Part shown: piece after piece, positions 52,301-62,882 of the stretch
Position numbering within the stretch: position 1 is the first letter of the stretch
Layout of the letters: every line of letters starts with the position of its first letter
Source: Angiostrongylus vasorum
Taxonomy: Eukaryota; Nematoda; Chromadorea; Rhabditida; Metastrongylidae
Direction: 5' to 3'
Assembly: GCA_018806985.1 (NCBI GenBank)
Contig: JADANN010000174.1
Coordinates: 1,934,001 to 1,998,000, forward strand
Length of the DNA stretch: 64,000 nucleotides
Position numbers and translations under genes: made by a program
The notes under the pieces: model-generated
Told to the model about the DNA's origin: nothing
The model's database searches: none
The model's input: the letters and a program-made list of their open reading frames with translations, nothing else

Positions 52301-55300
52301 TCGGTTCGGTTCATTGTCAGGGACCCATCTTTATTGTACAAATAAAAGATAACGTCTTGTGCATAAATACCTTAGTACGGAGAAGTTTGCTCCTAGATGG
52401 TTTTCGGAGACGGCTGACAAGGAGAAGGCGGAGACGTTACTCAGCCAAGTGCCTGAAGACGGTGCTTTTCTTCTGAGATACTCAGGGATCGACAAGAACG
52501 TATTCGTTCTATCAATTAGGTCGGCAAATTTTGATTGAGAAGCTGGTACTTATAAGATGTCTGACACAATGATATACTCACTATTGTAATCAGCTCAATA
52601 TTCAATGGGATTGACTTTTTATGACTTCTGTAAATATTTGAGCTGAATTATTTTAGGGTGGATGGAGAGATTTGGCACTACCGTCTGAAACGAGATGGTC
52701 GCATCTTCGTAGTGAACCAGACAATGTTCGAAAATCTAAATCAAATAGTGGAATATTATCGTACTCGGGAATTCGTCCGTGGCATATCACTTAGTTTTCC
52801 AGTAAACGAGATGACTGTTAGCTTAAACCCAGGAAATATAGAAACAGCTCAAGGAAGTTATCAGGAATTGTCACAACTGGAAGAAAAGGTGTGCTTCAGC
52901 GATAAATCCATAATAAAATAACAACTGTACTTTTGCCTTATAATTACAAGATTATCTTTTATTATTTCTTTCGTTTTTTTATTAAATTTGATCTTAACTG
53001 GTACACTTTAATACTCCTGTTTTTTAATTGAAAAATAAACGTAGATTTTGGCACGCGCCCTTCGACCTTATCGTGGCATGGCGGAAGACGACCTCTCATT
53101 TCCTGCAAATGCCATTATAACGGTTCTTCGGAAAGAGGAAGCACTTTGGACAGGTCGTTACGGATCTTCGGTCGGCTGGTTTCCAGCTTCTTATGTTCAG
53201 GAAATTTTGCCGACGAAAACTGTTATTACCGAAGGTAGATAGGTTGTGTTCGTTCCTCAGTGTTCAATTTGTTATCGCTGTTATATATTTTCTGATTTGC
53301 TTTGACAGTCTTAATCCAGGTCGCAGTGCTTTCTAACTGTCTAACAATTTTGTCTTTACGATTCTCTGCGGGTATCGACAACTTCAAATGATTTAATTTC
53401 TTTTTTGACCTCAATAATGTGAACATATATTGATAAGTTTAAAATAGGACCTAAAAAACCTAATGGGAATCCTCTGTTTTTTTAAAAAATGGTTTCTCAT
53501 TATTGGCTCAATAAGGTCTTGCTGTTAAACCACTATAACGGAGGTGGAACGACAATCCTTTGTTTTCATCCGTATATTTTTCCATCCTGCAGTAGTCGAT
53601 GTCATTGTCAGCTAGCGGAAAGTGTCATATTATTTCAAAAACGGACTTTTATTTGACCTCAGCATGACTAGTCGACATATGCTTCGGACGTCTATATTCC
53701 GATTATTAGCGGACATGAGTACCAACAACTGTCCGTAATAAAAAGAGCGCTGCCGAGTAAGGTTACTTCTTTTGAGCGGTGCTTCACTAGGGTTCGACTC
53801 GATTCGATCATAAAGACCCACATCGGAAGAACGAACAACTGTGGACAATCGACTCTGATCATTCTGGCCATGAGGAAGACGAACACGCCGAGCCTATAGC
53901 CATTCGAGTTATTTTTCGGTACCGAATGGTCATTGGCTTTGGGTAGAATGCCCGACTTCGTAGGAAGATGCCACGCGGGACCTTTTTCGCGGTTTTCACA
54001 GAGCAAAACATCAAACCTGGGTAACTGAGCCCTTTTACAACAGTAATAATGTAAGAATAACGATATGTGGACATCGGTACAATACAAGCTGCAATGTAGA
54101 AACATGGTCAGTAACTGAGGGTAAGGGTGGCTAGTAGTTTTTAAAGTAGGTTAATGGAACAGCGCTATATGCACATAGAATACATCAATGGTGTTGCAAG
54201 AGGTAGGCACATTAAGGGATTCATGTAACGCCGTAATACCTTGCTCACAATAACAATACGATAGCGTTACACGCCGTATGTAGGCTTGTGATGTCGTTCT
54301 GATGAGATTAACATGTTAAGGGATAAATGTAACCTTGTGATCATATTGCAATGAGATAAGATGCCAAATTGCAAATTGAAGTATTAAGGGATACATGTAA
54401 GCTTGTGAGTACATTAACCTATAATGAACGCGCAATAGAGTTAATGTGTTTAGAGGTACATGACAGTAAAGTTATTATACAGCAGTGACCATCAGCGATA
54501 AGGATTATCGCTTTGGATTATCTACGTAGGGGTAACGCATAAGACAAACAGAGGCCTTAACGAGAAGAAACGGATAGTGGCTTACGAGACCATTTAAATG
54601 TCTTATGGAGGAGGCCATGTTTTGCCACAGGTCCGGAACTTTTACGGAAAAACAATCGTCGACTTCCGCTTCCAACTCCGTTGTGACCAGATAAAACGGT
54701 TTCCCAAACAATTTTATACCCTTCGTGTATTTGTACGCATCAAAGCTTCGAACAGCAATAGCACACAAAACGTTTCGATTGCACAAAGAGGTTTGCATAA
54801 CAAAGGCTGTTTGTACAAAGCAAAGTTTCTCAGAATGAAATGAAATCATTTACATGCTTCAAGATTGCAAAGCTATATGAGGGAACAGCGAATGTGGTTA
54901 CTGTAGGAACATACGATAAGTGAAAGAATCGTAACTATTCTGGCAATAGTTGCTATAGATGCATTCTTGTTACTTTTGCCATGTAGGTGTTTTCGACACA
55001 ATCGTAAATCGAGTACTGAATGTAACGTTTTCAGTCACAAGTAACTACAACACTATTGAACTTGCTGGGACGGTGATTGAGCGGGTCTCGGACGATGAGA
55101 AACAACACGTCATCAAGATCTCACACACTGCCCAGCAATGGAGTGGGCAACAATGGTTCATTGCTGCAAAATGTAGGTTAACAACTTCTTTCGAACACTT
55201 CCTCTTCAATTTTTTTCATCGGACCTGATTCGTTCTCAATGGTTCTTGCCACATAGCAAGCTTTGTTTGAAAAGTTTTTCCGATTCCTCGCTTTTCGATT

Positions 55301-58300
55301 TTTTTAAAGCAAGACGTGTATCGATGTCAATGGTTCTAGGATTTTTTCTACTGTGGAATGTGTAACAGAGCGATGCTTTCCTACATGAAAGTCTATGAAT
55401 TACCGTTCAACAGCGTTATAAATATCTTGCAAAGAAATGAAGGTTGTTATTACAGCGGTCGAGGAAGCAGATGACTGGCAGAATCAATTATGGGATCTGA
55501 CTAGGTCGGTGAACAGCAGAATAAGTGTGCTACGAACAAAGGAGAAAAGTGCCAGAATCGCCGCAGAGCTATCAAATCTTGTAGTGAGTGGAAGCTTTAA
55601 CAGTTATAGCCTTAATGTTTTTGGTCCCACTGGAATCTAAGTGGTTCTTTTGTTTCAGGTTTACTGTCAAGCGGTGCCTTTTGATGCTGCTCATGTGCAG
55701 ACGGGATCTTTTTACGAAATGTGTTCCTTTGTTGAAAATAAAGCTTGATAAGTTGATAGAAAAGGTCAGTTTGCACGAAAAATTAGGTTTTACTTATATT
55801 TTCTGAAAATGGTCCATTTCCATAATCATGTGTTACTTTTTTGCAACACTTACTTTTGCATTTTAATGCGATTCCATCTTGTCATACACCCCTATTTAGT
55901 GTTTTTGTGCAAAAAAAAGCTGAAACCTACTATTCTTAAAATCATTCTAGTTTTGAGCTAAGCACGAGCCATTGAAGAATCCATGTGGTATGCTTATATT
56001 TGCATTTCCAGCATAACGTAGCTTTAATACCAGTTTTCCTCTCAGGGACTGGTTACGTTCAACATTCGGCAACTGTCGAGAGTTTATCCACATGGTTCTC
56101 GGATAACTTCTGCTAACTATAACCCAGTACCGATGTGGAACGCCGGCTGTCATATGGTAATGCGCTTTACTAAACACAACATTCGCGACCATATGAGTCC
56201 TATACGAGTCGTACGTGGGCCACAGTGAGGTGCAGGTCACATATGACTGGTTCCGCACTCGGCGCAAAACTACTCATCATTACACACAAAAATTAGCTCC
56301 TGTTGCGAATTGATTATCCAGACAGAGTCTTCGATCCCGTCATATTACAGGTGGCGTTGAATTACCAGACGGGTGATAAAGCAATGCAGCTCAATCAGGG
56401 GAAATTCTTGGGAAACGGTCGGTGCGGCTATGTACTAAAACCGGAGTACATGATCGATGAAAACTTCGATCCTCTTCATGGCGAAGTGGTGAGTTGGAAG
56501 CATCTCTGTATCCGAATTTTCTGCAGAATGGTTATTTTAGGACGTTCTTCCCAAATTTCCCAAGGTGTCTTCACTCGTATCGCCTCTAGTCCCGTCTATC
56601 GAATAACCCGAGAGAGCCTTAGTAAATTCTCCCAAATCTGTTGAGCGATAAAGCTAGCCTGTGGGCTGTGTTTGCTTGACGAGCAGAAAAGGCATCACAG
56701 TTTCGTAAGATGCCTTTTTTTTGTCCTTGGCGGGAACACTAGCACAGGTAGCTCGTTGGACTCTGCTTTCTAATGGTTTTCTGTTAGGTGACCATCCGGG
56801 TGCAAATATTGATCTCTTTGAGTGAGCCCGGTTTTGGAAACTCCGTCATCTCTATCTCGCTATTCAGTATCAGGGAATACCGCAGCCACGAGGAGGCGGT
56901 AAAATATTGGTGTTGAATTACATACTGAACTAGACGAAGCATGAATGTAATGTTTGCCTATTATTAGTTTTTTGGAGCGTACATATGCACAGTTCCACTA
57001 CTAAGATTTTGAATGAACGAGATAATTGGTGATGTTATCTGAAAATTCGAACGAGCTTTCGGATAACATCGCTAAATGCATGAGGCTTTGTAGCGTTCTC
57101 ACGACAGGTCACGACGTCGACGCCAATTCGGATTACAGTGCAAGTGATCGCCGGACGGCACTTGTCTCGTCGTGACAAGCACAAAGGAATCTGCTCGCCG
57201 TTCGTCGAGGTCGAACTCGTCGGCCTGCCGTGCGACGAGAAACTATTCAAAACGAGAACCATCGGTCAGTTTTGCAATCGGGCTTGTGCCTTACATTGGG
57301 ACAATCTAAAAATATGCGAAAAAAAACTTTTAATGATAGTTAAATGTTTGAAGGAATGCTTAACTGGGGAAATATTTTCGTTAGGAATATCCGGCAAGAT
57401 TTTGTTTCACGAGATGAAAGGCAGCGAAAAGAAAAAAAGCGCGAACGAAAAAAAATCAAAACAAAAAAAAAGATTGGAGTACTGAAGTGGTTATTGGCCC
57501 AGCTTTCGGTCTAGAAGGATTTCTTCTGCTTCGTTCTCGTGATAGATTAGTTCTTTTTATCGGAAAAGGAAGAATGAAATTCTGAATAGAACAGATGTCT
57601 CTGTAGAACAACACTTTGTGAGCAACCGTTGTGATTCAGCGTCGAATGGGTTGAATCCGATTTGGAATCAGACGTTCATGTTCGAGGTTACTTGTCCAGA
57701 GATGGCATTACTGAGGTTCAATGTTGAGGACGGCGACTTTATTGGTCCAAAGACTGACCCATTCATCGGACAAGCCGTGTTTCCTTTGGATTCCATTCGT
57801 TGTGGTTGGTCATTCTCTGGTCTTTGCTTCACTTCTATGGTGTTCTATAAATTTCCAACGTAGATTTTTAACTCTGAATGTATGTTATTTGAAATGTGAA
57901 AGAAAGCTATGGAAGAATTGAGGGTTTCAATTTTTTGAATATTTGACATTCTCTTATCATTAAAACGCAGCTGGTAATGTTCTGGAATTTCAAACAACAA
58001 TAACAAGAACTAAGAACAAACTTCATTGGCCTTTGCTATAACTATTACGAATAAGTGCGATTTTACACGATAAAAAAAGGATGAAGCTTTCGGCGTTGAT
58101 CAATTCCAGAGGGATGCGCCATGCATTCGACTTCATTAAGCGTATTTAGGAGGTGATTGAATGCATATCTGGCCTTTACAATGACCCGCGGTGGCCTGCC
58201 GATGTATCGAGTCAGTGTTGCTATCCACCCAGGCAAGTCTGAAACCAATCTGCTGGCACTGGAGGGATATAAGACTAGATGGGCCTGGGGCGCGAGGACC

Positions 58301-59293
58301 GATCCCACACGTATTGCAGGGCGCCGCCGACTCCTGCACCACAGGCGCCCAATATTTTTACACGATTCAAAAGGTTTTTCGAAAAAAAGTGTGCATAAGG
58401 TTTTCTCATTTTATTGCCTCTCTGTCGTCATTTGTGTTATGACCACCTCAGAAATATTGTCCTTTTGCACTAATCCTTTTTGGGAATTATAATTCTCTGC
58501 CATAGTAACGGTTTTGATTACTAAGAAGATTCGGAACTAAACTTGTGCCACAAACATCCTTAAGAGTAAATCTTAAAGCGAATACGCTTATTGAATGTTA
58601 GCGCTAGCGCTTGTACTGTTTATTTCATCTAAACTGAATTACTCAGGGTTTTCGTTCTGTTCCGCTCCTGAATCAGTTCAGTGAAGAGCTTGAGCTGTCG
58701 GCTCTTCTCATCGATATCCAAATGATCGCCTTGGGTGATTTGATTCCCATTCAATCTGCTCGTACTGTGTTACAAGTTCGTTCTGTTATTTATGTTACCA
58801 TTTAGCCTCTCCTATAAACCAAATTGATTTTCTGTTGGTATCAACCGATTCTATGATTAATCGCAAAATGAGTTGTTTTTTATTTTTTCAGAAGTATTCC
58901 TGGGTGGAATTTAAATCTAATTTGGAAGGCATTTTAAAAAATAAAAAACAATTGCAGTCATCTCGAATGGCTCCCGTTTTTCGTTCAAAGCACGGCATGT
59001 TGAAGTCGTTCGACTCGTTGTCTTCTTCGGCGTCACTGCCGTCCTTCTCTCCACGAAAGGCGTGTCAACGTTCCGGAGGCTGTTCCTTGCCACGTGGTTC
59101 TGTGGATTCACCTTCGCCATCTATAAGTAGCTTTGCAATCAGAAAACTATCCGCTTTTCAATCCCAGGACAGCTTCGACAGCGTAGACTCGATGGGATCC
59201 TCGTCAAATGGATGGACGTCATCAGATAAGGAGAAGAAGCGTGGAAAATGGAGTTTCCAAGGTTTTCGATTTAGAAGCAAAGACAAAGAATAG
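37315..59293 (+). CDS. plc-3: Phosphoinositide phospholipase C gamma (plc-3 type)
   Basis: It hydrolyses PIP2 to IP3 and diacylglycerol at the membrane below tyrosine kinases. Exons start at 37315, 37534, 37971, 42391, 42676, 42890, 43087, 43222, 43548, 43724, 44647, 45195, 46266, 49608, 49850, 51003, 52026, 52376, 52657, 53045, 55035, 55456, 55659, 56046, 56351, 57108, 57640, 58647 and 58892. They give about 1,393 residues. Domains in order: PH (~30-140), EF-hand region (~190-330), X (335-470; SSHNTYLTGD, DCWDG, VYHGYT), split PH half (545-586), SH2 (LFMVRDS), SH2 (FLLRYS), SH3 ([23 protein letters not shown]), PH half, Y (985-1110; [15 protein letters not shown]), C2 (1115-1245), then a serine-rich, basic tail of ~130. 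The order is diagnostic of PLC gamma. Three defects: a non-AG acceptor at 43086, an extra T at ~55745, an extra base at 57804/58647. Confidence 0.92.
39365..39635 (+). mobile_element. tRNA-derived SINE, family 1, near full length
   Basis: The head is among the clearest in the window: catgtagcgcagtggttaga (A-box-like) then gtgttctatcccgcatcc. The tail ggattgatcaacgccgagag ends in a T-rich run. Confidence 0.85.
40150..40203 (-). pseudogene. Third ribosomal protein L15 fragment
   Basis: Read on the minus strand, a short stretch gives [12 protein letters not shown], which matches the middle-to-late part of ribosomal protein L15. It is isolated and about 400 bp from the larger L15 pseudogene pair. 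Confidence 0.6.
40613..41020 (-). pseudogene. Ribosomal protein L15 pseudogene, left arm of palindrome
   Basis: The minus strand reads as eL15 from near the start codon towards the C-terminal third: AYK, then [55 protein letters not shown] and KFCEV. Frameshifts and stops interrupt it. The segment between SAVYRV and YRAKQG is deleted relative to the family. L15 is normally about 204 residues; this covers roughly residues 3-147. It lies head to head with the copy at 41096-41493. It is a dead copy and not the functional gene. Confidence 0.8.
41096..41493 (+). pseudogene. Ribosomal protein L15 pseudogene, right arm of palindrome
   Basis: The plus strand reads [97 protein letters not shown] across several frames, with stops. 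This is eL15 from its first codons to about residue 147. Similarity stops at gtt|gtaagtg, which looks like a splice donor. The source may therefore have been genomic DNA with an intron at that point rather than mRNA. Confidence 0.82.
41577..41960 (-). mobile_element. RTE-tailed ~400-bp nonautonomous element
   Basis: This copy lies in PLC intron 3. It has the RTE-like tail at the low end (gatacttgaacggcccgtca, tgtgcgggccctcg) and the conserved start at the high end (ccacgatgaggcggtaaacc). Confidence 0.82.
43027..43086 (+). other. PLC intron 6 with a non-AG 3' end
   Basis: The donor is normal (ag|gtaaat). To continue the protein ([16 protein letters not shown]) the exon must start at 43087, after ttttcgg. 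The only nearby AG acceptors give an immediate stop. A single G in place of A in TTTTCAG would explain this. Confidence 0.6.
43985..44275 (+). mobile_element. tRNA-derived SINE, family 1
   Basis: The head gcgtatagcgcagtggttag is well kept. The body has gatatatcggtaggccaccg and the tail is diverged (gaggctaatcgacgctgaag). It sits in the PLC intron between the X-domain exons. Confidence 0.85.
45490..45775 (+). mobile_element. tRNA-derived SINE, family 1
   Basis: The head reads gcgtgaagcacagtagttaa and the B-box-like block gttgattcgatcccgta. The tail aagattgataacgccgaaag is followed by a T-rich end. It is in a PLC intron. Confidence 0.75.
46790..46950 (-). mobile_element. tRNA-derived SINE, family 2
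   Basis: The tail appears first (aacagggtattatgcgaaat, acaaccgcaatgatgctgtg). A diverged head with ctctacacaccgaggccctt follows at the high end. Confidence 0.65.
48141..48506 (+). other. 121-codon open frame of unknown nature in a PLC intron
   Basis: The frame starts with an ATG and encodes a cysteine-rich N-terminal part ([23 protein letters not shown]) and a lysine-rich end. I recognise no family. It could be a nested gene, a transposon remnant or chance, and no splice sites or homology decide between them. Confidence 0.2.
48985..49295 (+). mobile_element. tRNA-derived SINE, family 1, diverged
   Basis: The order of blocks is kept: a diverged head (gccagtttatgcagtagtta), gttaaggaggatagaaacac, ccaaatgtcgattcaatcac and a tail with aaatcaactccggta. 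Sequence divergence is higher than in other copies. Confidence 0.65.
50030..50550 (+). repeat. Dispersed repeat in PLC intron
   Basis: Aligns piecewise with 10915-11110 (aactttagaccagca, aaaatcgattagaatctata) and with parts of 28740-29065 and 32570-32880. It is about 500 bp and the longest copy, with no evident protein. Confidence 0.45.
51205..51432 (-). mobile_element. tRNA-derived SINE, family 1
   Basis: The tail (gttcgacgttaatcaatcct) is at the low end. The body blocks catacaagtctgataccaat and gctgaccctggaatgatgga follow, and the head is near 51430. It is in the PLC intron between N-SH2 exons. Confidence 0.75.
53640..53935. mobile_element. MITE-like element, diverged copy
   Basis: The interior blocks accaacaactgtccgtaata and gagcggtgcttcactagggt match the element at 26690-26985. 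The terminal arms are decayed (gaggaagacgaacacgccga). Confidence 0.6.
54205..54470. repeat. Irregular repeat with TTAAGGGAT...ATGTAA units
   Basis: Four related units start at about 54210, 54314, 54382 and 54447 (attaagggattcatgtaacg, gttaagggataaatgtaacc, attaagggatacatgtaagc, tttagaggtacatgac). Unit spacing is uneven. Nothing coding is seen. Confidence 0.5.
56850..56917 (-). mobile_element. Fragment of the RTE-tailed family
   Basis: Only the head region is recognisable (tatcagggaataccgcagcc, acgaggaggcggtaaa). It lies in a PLC intron before the C2 exon. Confidence 0.45.
58070..58345 (-). mobile_element. tRNA-derived SINE, family 1
   Basis: The tail (aaagctttcggcgttgatca) comes first. Body blocks gatgtatcgagtcagtgttg and cccaggcaagtctgaaacca follow. 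The head region is near 58330. It is in the last long intron of the PLC gene. Confidence 0.82.
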
Positions 59294-60534
59294 CTGACCG
59301 TATTCATCCTTCTGCAGTTTCGTTTTTACTTTCTCACTCTTTACTTTCATTTCATACCCCTGTAAAAACATGAAATCCCAAGTATGATTCTGAGTTTCCT
59401 GTCACCACTTTCAGTGCTCCGTCTTTTGAAGTTCTCAAGCATAATAACGTAAATATTGTACATAAGGACATTTTCTATTCAAGCTGAGTTTTGCTTCTGT
59501 TTGAAAACCATTGTATGTTCTCAGCACATTCGTGACGAGGCTGATCTTTCAAATATATATGAAAATTTCTTGATCGCTACAGTATTCCAGGAGTTCAGAA
59601 CCTATAGATTTATAGAAGAAACATTGTTGTATCACGATGGTGACGTGTATATTTTTTACACAGTGTCCTCTCAAATTTGAATGTGTTTAGAATCAAAACT
59701 TTCAAGGAGACAGTGACAACCTAGATTTTTAAAATCTTCAGCGGTAGAACGGCAGATTCGAACATAAATGGATACATTTGGAGGAACCATCGTATCCCGT
59801 GGGAGGAAGTCTCACTTTTCAATTTGCTTCTATTTGGGAAATACGAGCCATGAGGCAACAAACTGGATGAAATATGTACCATTTGGTCTAGAAAATTAGT
59901 ATTTTATCACTTGAGGACGAAAAACTTTCGTTCTGTAGCTAAGTGTTTGTAGACTGTAATAGTTTTTATTCCAATTGATAAAATTCACTATAAAGAGCGA
60001 TACGTTGATCTGAACCTGAAAGGAGTTATTATTTATGCGTCGTATGACTCCTATAGAAGTGGCATCGTCACGAATGTCTTGAACATGTAGAACTCTGGCA
60101 GTATTAGACTAGTACCGAATGTAACAGGGCTGAACCAAAGCGTTGGACCCACTTTGTACGATGCTCGCTTTAATCACATGAAATCTCACTTTTCTCACCG
60201 ATTTTACATGTTGGTTAATATTTCTTTATGATGGTGTTTCCATGTGTTGTTTTATGCTAATTTATTGAAAGAAATATTCTATGAAGATCGTTAGCATTTC
60301 GACATTCATGAAGAAAGCTTTCATGTTTTGTAATATAATAACCGTTACCGAGATTCGCCATTACAGCTGTTGAAGATTTTTGAACGTTGATCTTTAAAAT
60401 GAGGGAGTTTCCTTTGCTAGTAGCTTATTCATGGTTCGTAGATGGTCCGTCGTCAAATATCGTACTTGCTCATCCCTTTCTTTTGCTCATCCCTTTCTTT
60501 CGTTTCATTTTTCGCAGCCATCAACTAACCTTGG

Positions 60535-60712
60535 AATTGAACCACCAGACTCGTCTGAGAGAATAACAGCACTGGCTCGATACATCGGTAGACCATCGCT
60601 AGTCATTGTAAAGGCCACATGTGCATTCAGTCACCTCCAAACGATGCTTAATGAAGTCGAATGCATGGTGCATCCCTCAGCGATCGATCAACGTCGAAAG
60701 CTCTATTTTTTT
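60535..60712 (+). mobile_element. tRNA-derived SINE, family 1, 5' truncated
   Basis: Starts inside the body (gactcgtctgagagaataac) and runs to the tail gcgatcgatcaacgtcgaaa with a T-run. A second copy begins about 50 bp downstream in the same orientation. Confidence 0.8.
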
Positions 60713-60759
60713 TACAGTATATACCATATGTTTTATACACTATAGTATACATAGTATAT

Positions 60760-61045
60760 AAGTGGCGTGTGTGACGCAGTGGTCGGAAACGCCCTGCAAC
60801 ACACATGGGATCGATCCCTCCCCAGTGCCCACCAAGCCTTCCATACCTCCGGGGTCGGGAAATTCGCACTAGACATGTATGGAAGGATAGCACCACTGCC
60901 TCGATACATTGGTAGGCCACCGCGAGTCTTTGTAAAGCCCAGATTTGTATTCAGTCACTTCCAACGATGCTTAGTGAAGTTGAATGCACGGCGCATCCCT
61001 CAGGGATTGATCAACGCCGAGAGCTTTATCATTTATTCTTTTCAT
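60760..61045 (+). mobile_element. tRNA-derived SINE, family 1, near full length
   Basis: The head gcgtgtgtgacgcagtggtc, B-box-like gggatcgatccctcc, body gatacattggtaggccaccg and tail ggattgatcaacgccgagag are all present. Confidence 0.87.
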
Positions 61046-61299
61046 GTAGAATATACTATGTAGTTACAAGAATTGTTGGGAGACATGGGGGTATAAGAGG
61101 TACTGTGTAGCTGATCCATCCATATATTAGGAATGACAAATGGCCAGAAAGAATTACAACTCAGCTCCACCCACAGAACGACCTGAAATTGAGGAATCGT
61201 CTGGACCGATGGTGACGTTGATCAAATATTGGTATTCTAAGCAGAAATATATTTACACCTTCAACACTTTATCACTACACCGGTAATAGTGAAGTGTTC

Positions 61300-61470
61300 C
61301 TGATTGTCCAACAATGCACAACGGGGTTTCGTCACTGCTGCGCCACAGTCCCTCTCTCGAGGGATTCGGCATTTCCACCCGGAAGCACAGCAATGAATAA
61401 ACCAATACTAAGCGTCGTCGCCGTCTCGGGGCAGCAACCCGGTCGTAGTCGACCAACTTTTCCTTTGTCT
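61300..61470 (+). mobile_element. Diverged member of the RTE-tailed family
   Basis: The blocks caatgcacaacggggtttcg, ggcatttccacccggaagca and aataaaccaatactaagc correspond in order to the body of the ~400-bp family. Similarity is weak. Confidence 0.35.
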
Positions 61471-61946
61471 ACGACAAGTGGGCGACTGCGCCAGTGTTCC
61501 GGTGAGCACTGTGGAAAGGTATGTTAACTACTCTGGAATAAGATTGCAAGCGGCCATCAATTCATCAGTGAACTGGAAAATGTGCTGGAATCCACACCAC
61601 TGTCCACGTACCACGGCATGTAAAACACGCTGAACGACAAACATGCGATCACATTTGCTCTCGTTTTCCCAGCCATCCTGTGAAGTCGCTACGGTCCCAT
61701 CTGTTCCTACTTTCTCTTATGCACGCAATCGCGTCCAGAAACCTATTGCTGAGCACTCATTTGGTTGCTTGCCTCGCTTGTTCTCAGCTTATGAATTCAT
61801 CTGAAAAATATATGTAACCGGCTATTAACTATTTGAGCACCACGTCTCACAAAAAAAAGACTAGTTGACTCAATGAGTGCAAAACTCTTCATCTAATCGT
61901 CCCTAACACATTAGCATTAACTCTGTAGTAATTTGGTTGAACCTCC

Positions 61947-62340
61947 CAAGGGTTTACTGCCTCATCGTGGCTGGAAGGTGTTGCTGGGTATTGGGATGCG
62001 ATATACAGCGGGAGGATTCATTTCCCTCCCGGCAGGGTCTCTCAAGCTGAGTTGTCTAGCGTTTCCATTAGGAAGTTCAGCTAAGGCTAAACCAATATCA
62101 GGATCTGTCACAGTCCTAGTACCAAACTAGTCGCATGGTGACAAATCTCCCCTCTGATCCACAAGGGCGGCGAGTGCCAATGGTGGTGATGACCCGGGGC
62201 AGACTTCGACCTGGCTGACCACGGAACCGCAGGTAATCACAATGGCTAAACCAGCAAAACTTCCAAAAAAGTGGAAATTATGCTGGGCCTCGCACAACCA
62301 GCGAAGACGGGCCATCCAAGTATCCAAGCAACTTGGCTGG
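61947..62340 (+). mobile_element. RTE-tailed ~400-bp nonautonomous element
   Basis: Starts ccaagggtttactgcctcat and ends gcctcgcacaaccagcgaag then gggccatccaagtatccaag, the closest match in the window to the RTE 3' end at 14204-14260. Confidence 0.85.
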
Positions 62341-62454
62341 ATTACAGTAGGACATCATTCCTGGTACGTAAAAGTGCGTATACGTTTTGAATTATCAAAA
62401 CTGACGCGATATTACAGCATGTTAGAATGTTCTGGAAGCTCTTGCTAATGTTAG

Positions 62455-62645
62455 CCTCTTATTTGCTGCCTACTATAATTTTCACGGCAGGGTATGATAT
62501 AAGGTGCAACTGAAATGATGCTGGGATATTCGCAAAAACTGAGACCTTGGGCCAGATCGAATCCCTTGACCTCTCAGCCTCTTAGAAAGGTAATCGTGGT
62601 TCGATCTGGCCTAGGGTCCAAGTTTTGCGAATATCTCAGTTCTTC
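62455..62645. mobile_element. Inverted pair of SINE family 2 fragments
   Basis: A minus-oriented copy (ggcagggtatgatataaggt, gatgctgggatattcgcaaa, ttgggccagatcgaatccc) meets a plus-oriented fragment (atcgtggttcgatctggcct, ccaagttttgcgaatatctc). Together they form a ~130-bp imperfect hairpin. Confidence 0.65.
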
Positions 62646-62882
62646 TCAGTGTTAAAGACCTTTCTTCTAAAGTGTTACTGTGATCCTTGTGGTATGTTTG
62701 GTAATTGTGATGTCTATTAGATAAGAATTTGTTCATAGACCTTTCCAGAATCCTAGAACTCACCTACAAGTTCGTTGTTTGTGGTTTTGGTTGGTGACGT
62801 CTCGCTTTGATATGTATTTTGTTAATCTTTATTCTGAGTTAACCTGGAACCTACGTGAGAAGAGTTTCATTCAAACAATATA

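Noticed and set aside
55437..55455. Start of the PLC exon at the ATG at 55437
   Set aside because: The preceding exon leaves one base, and the acceptor ttacag at 55455 gives the correct phase; the ATG is in the intron.
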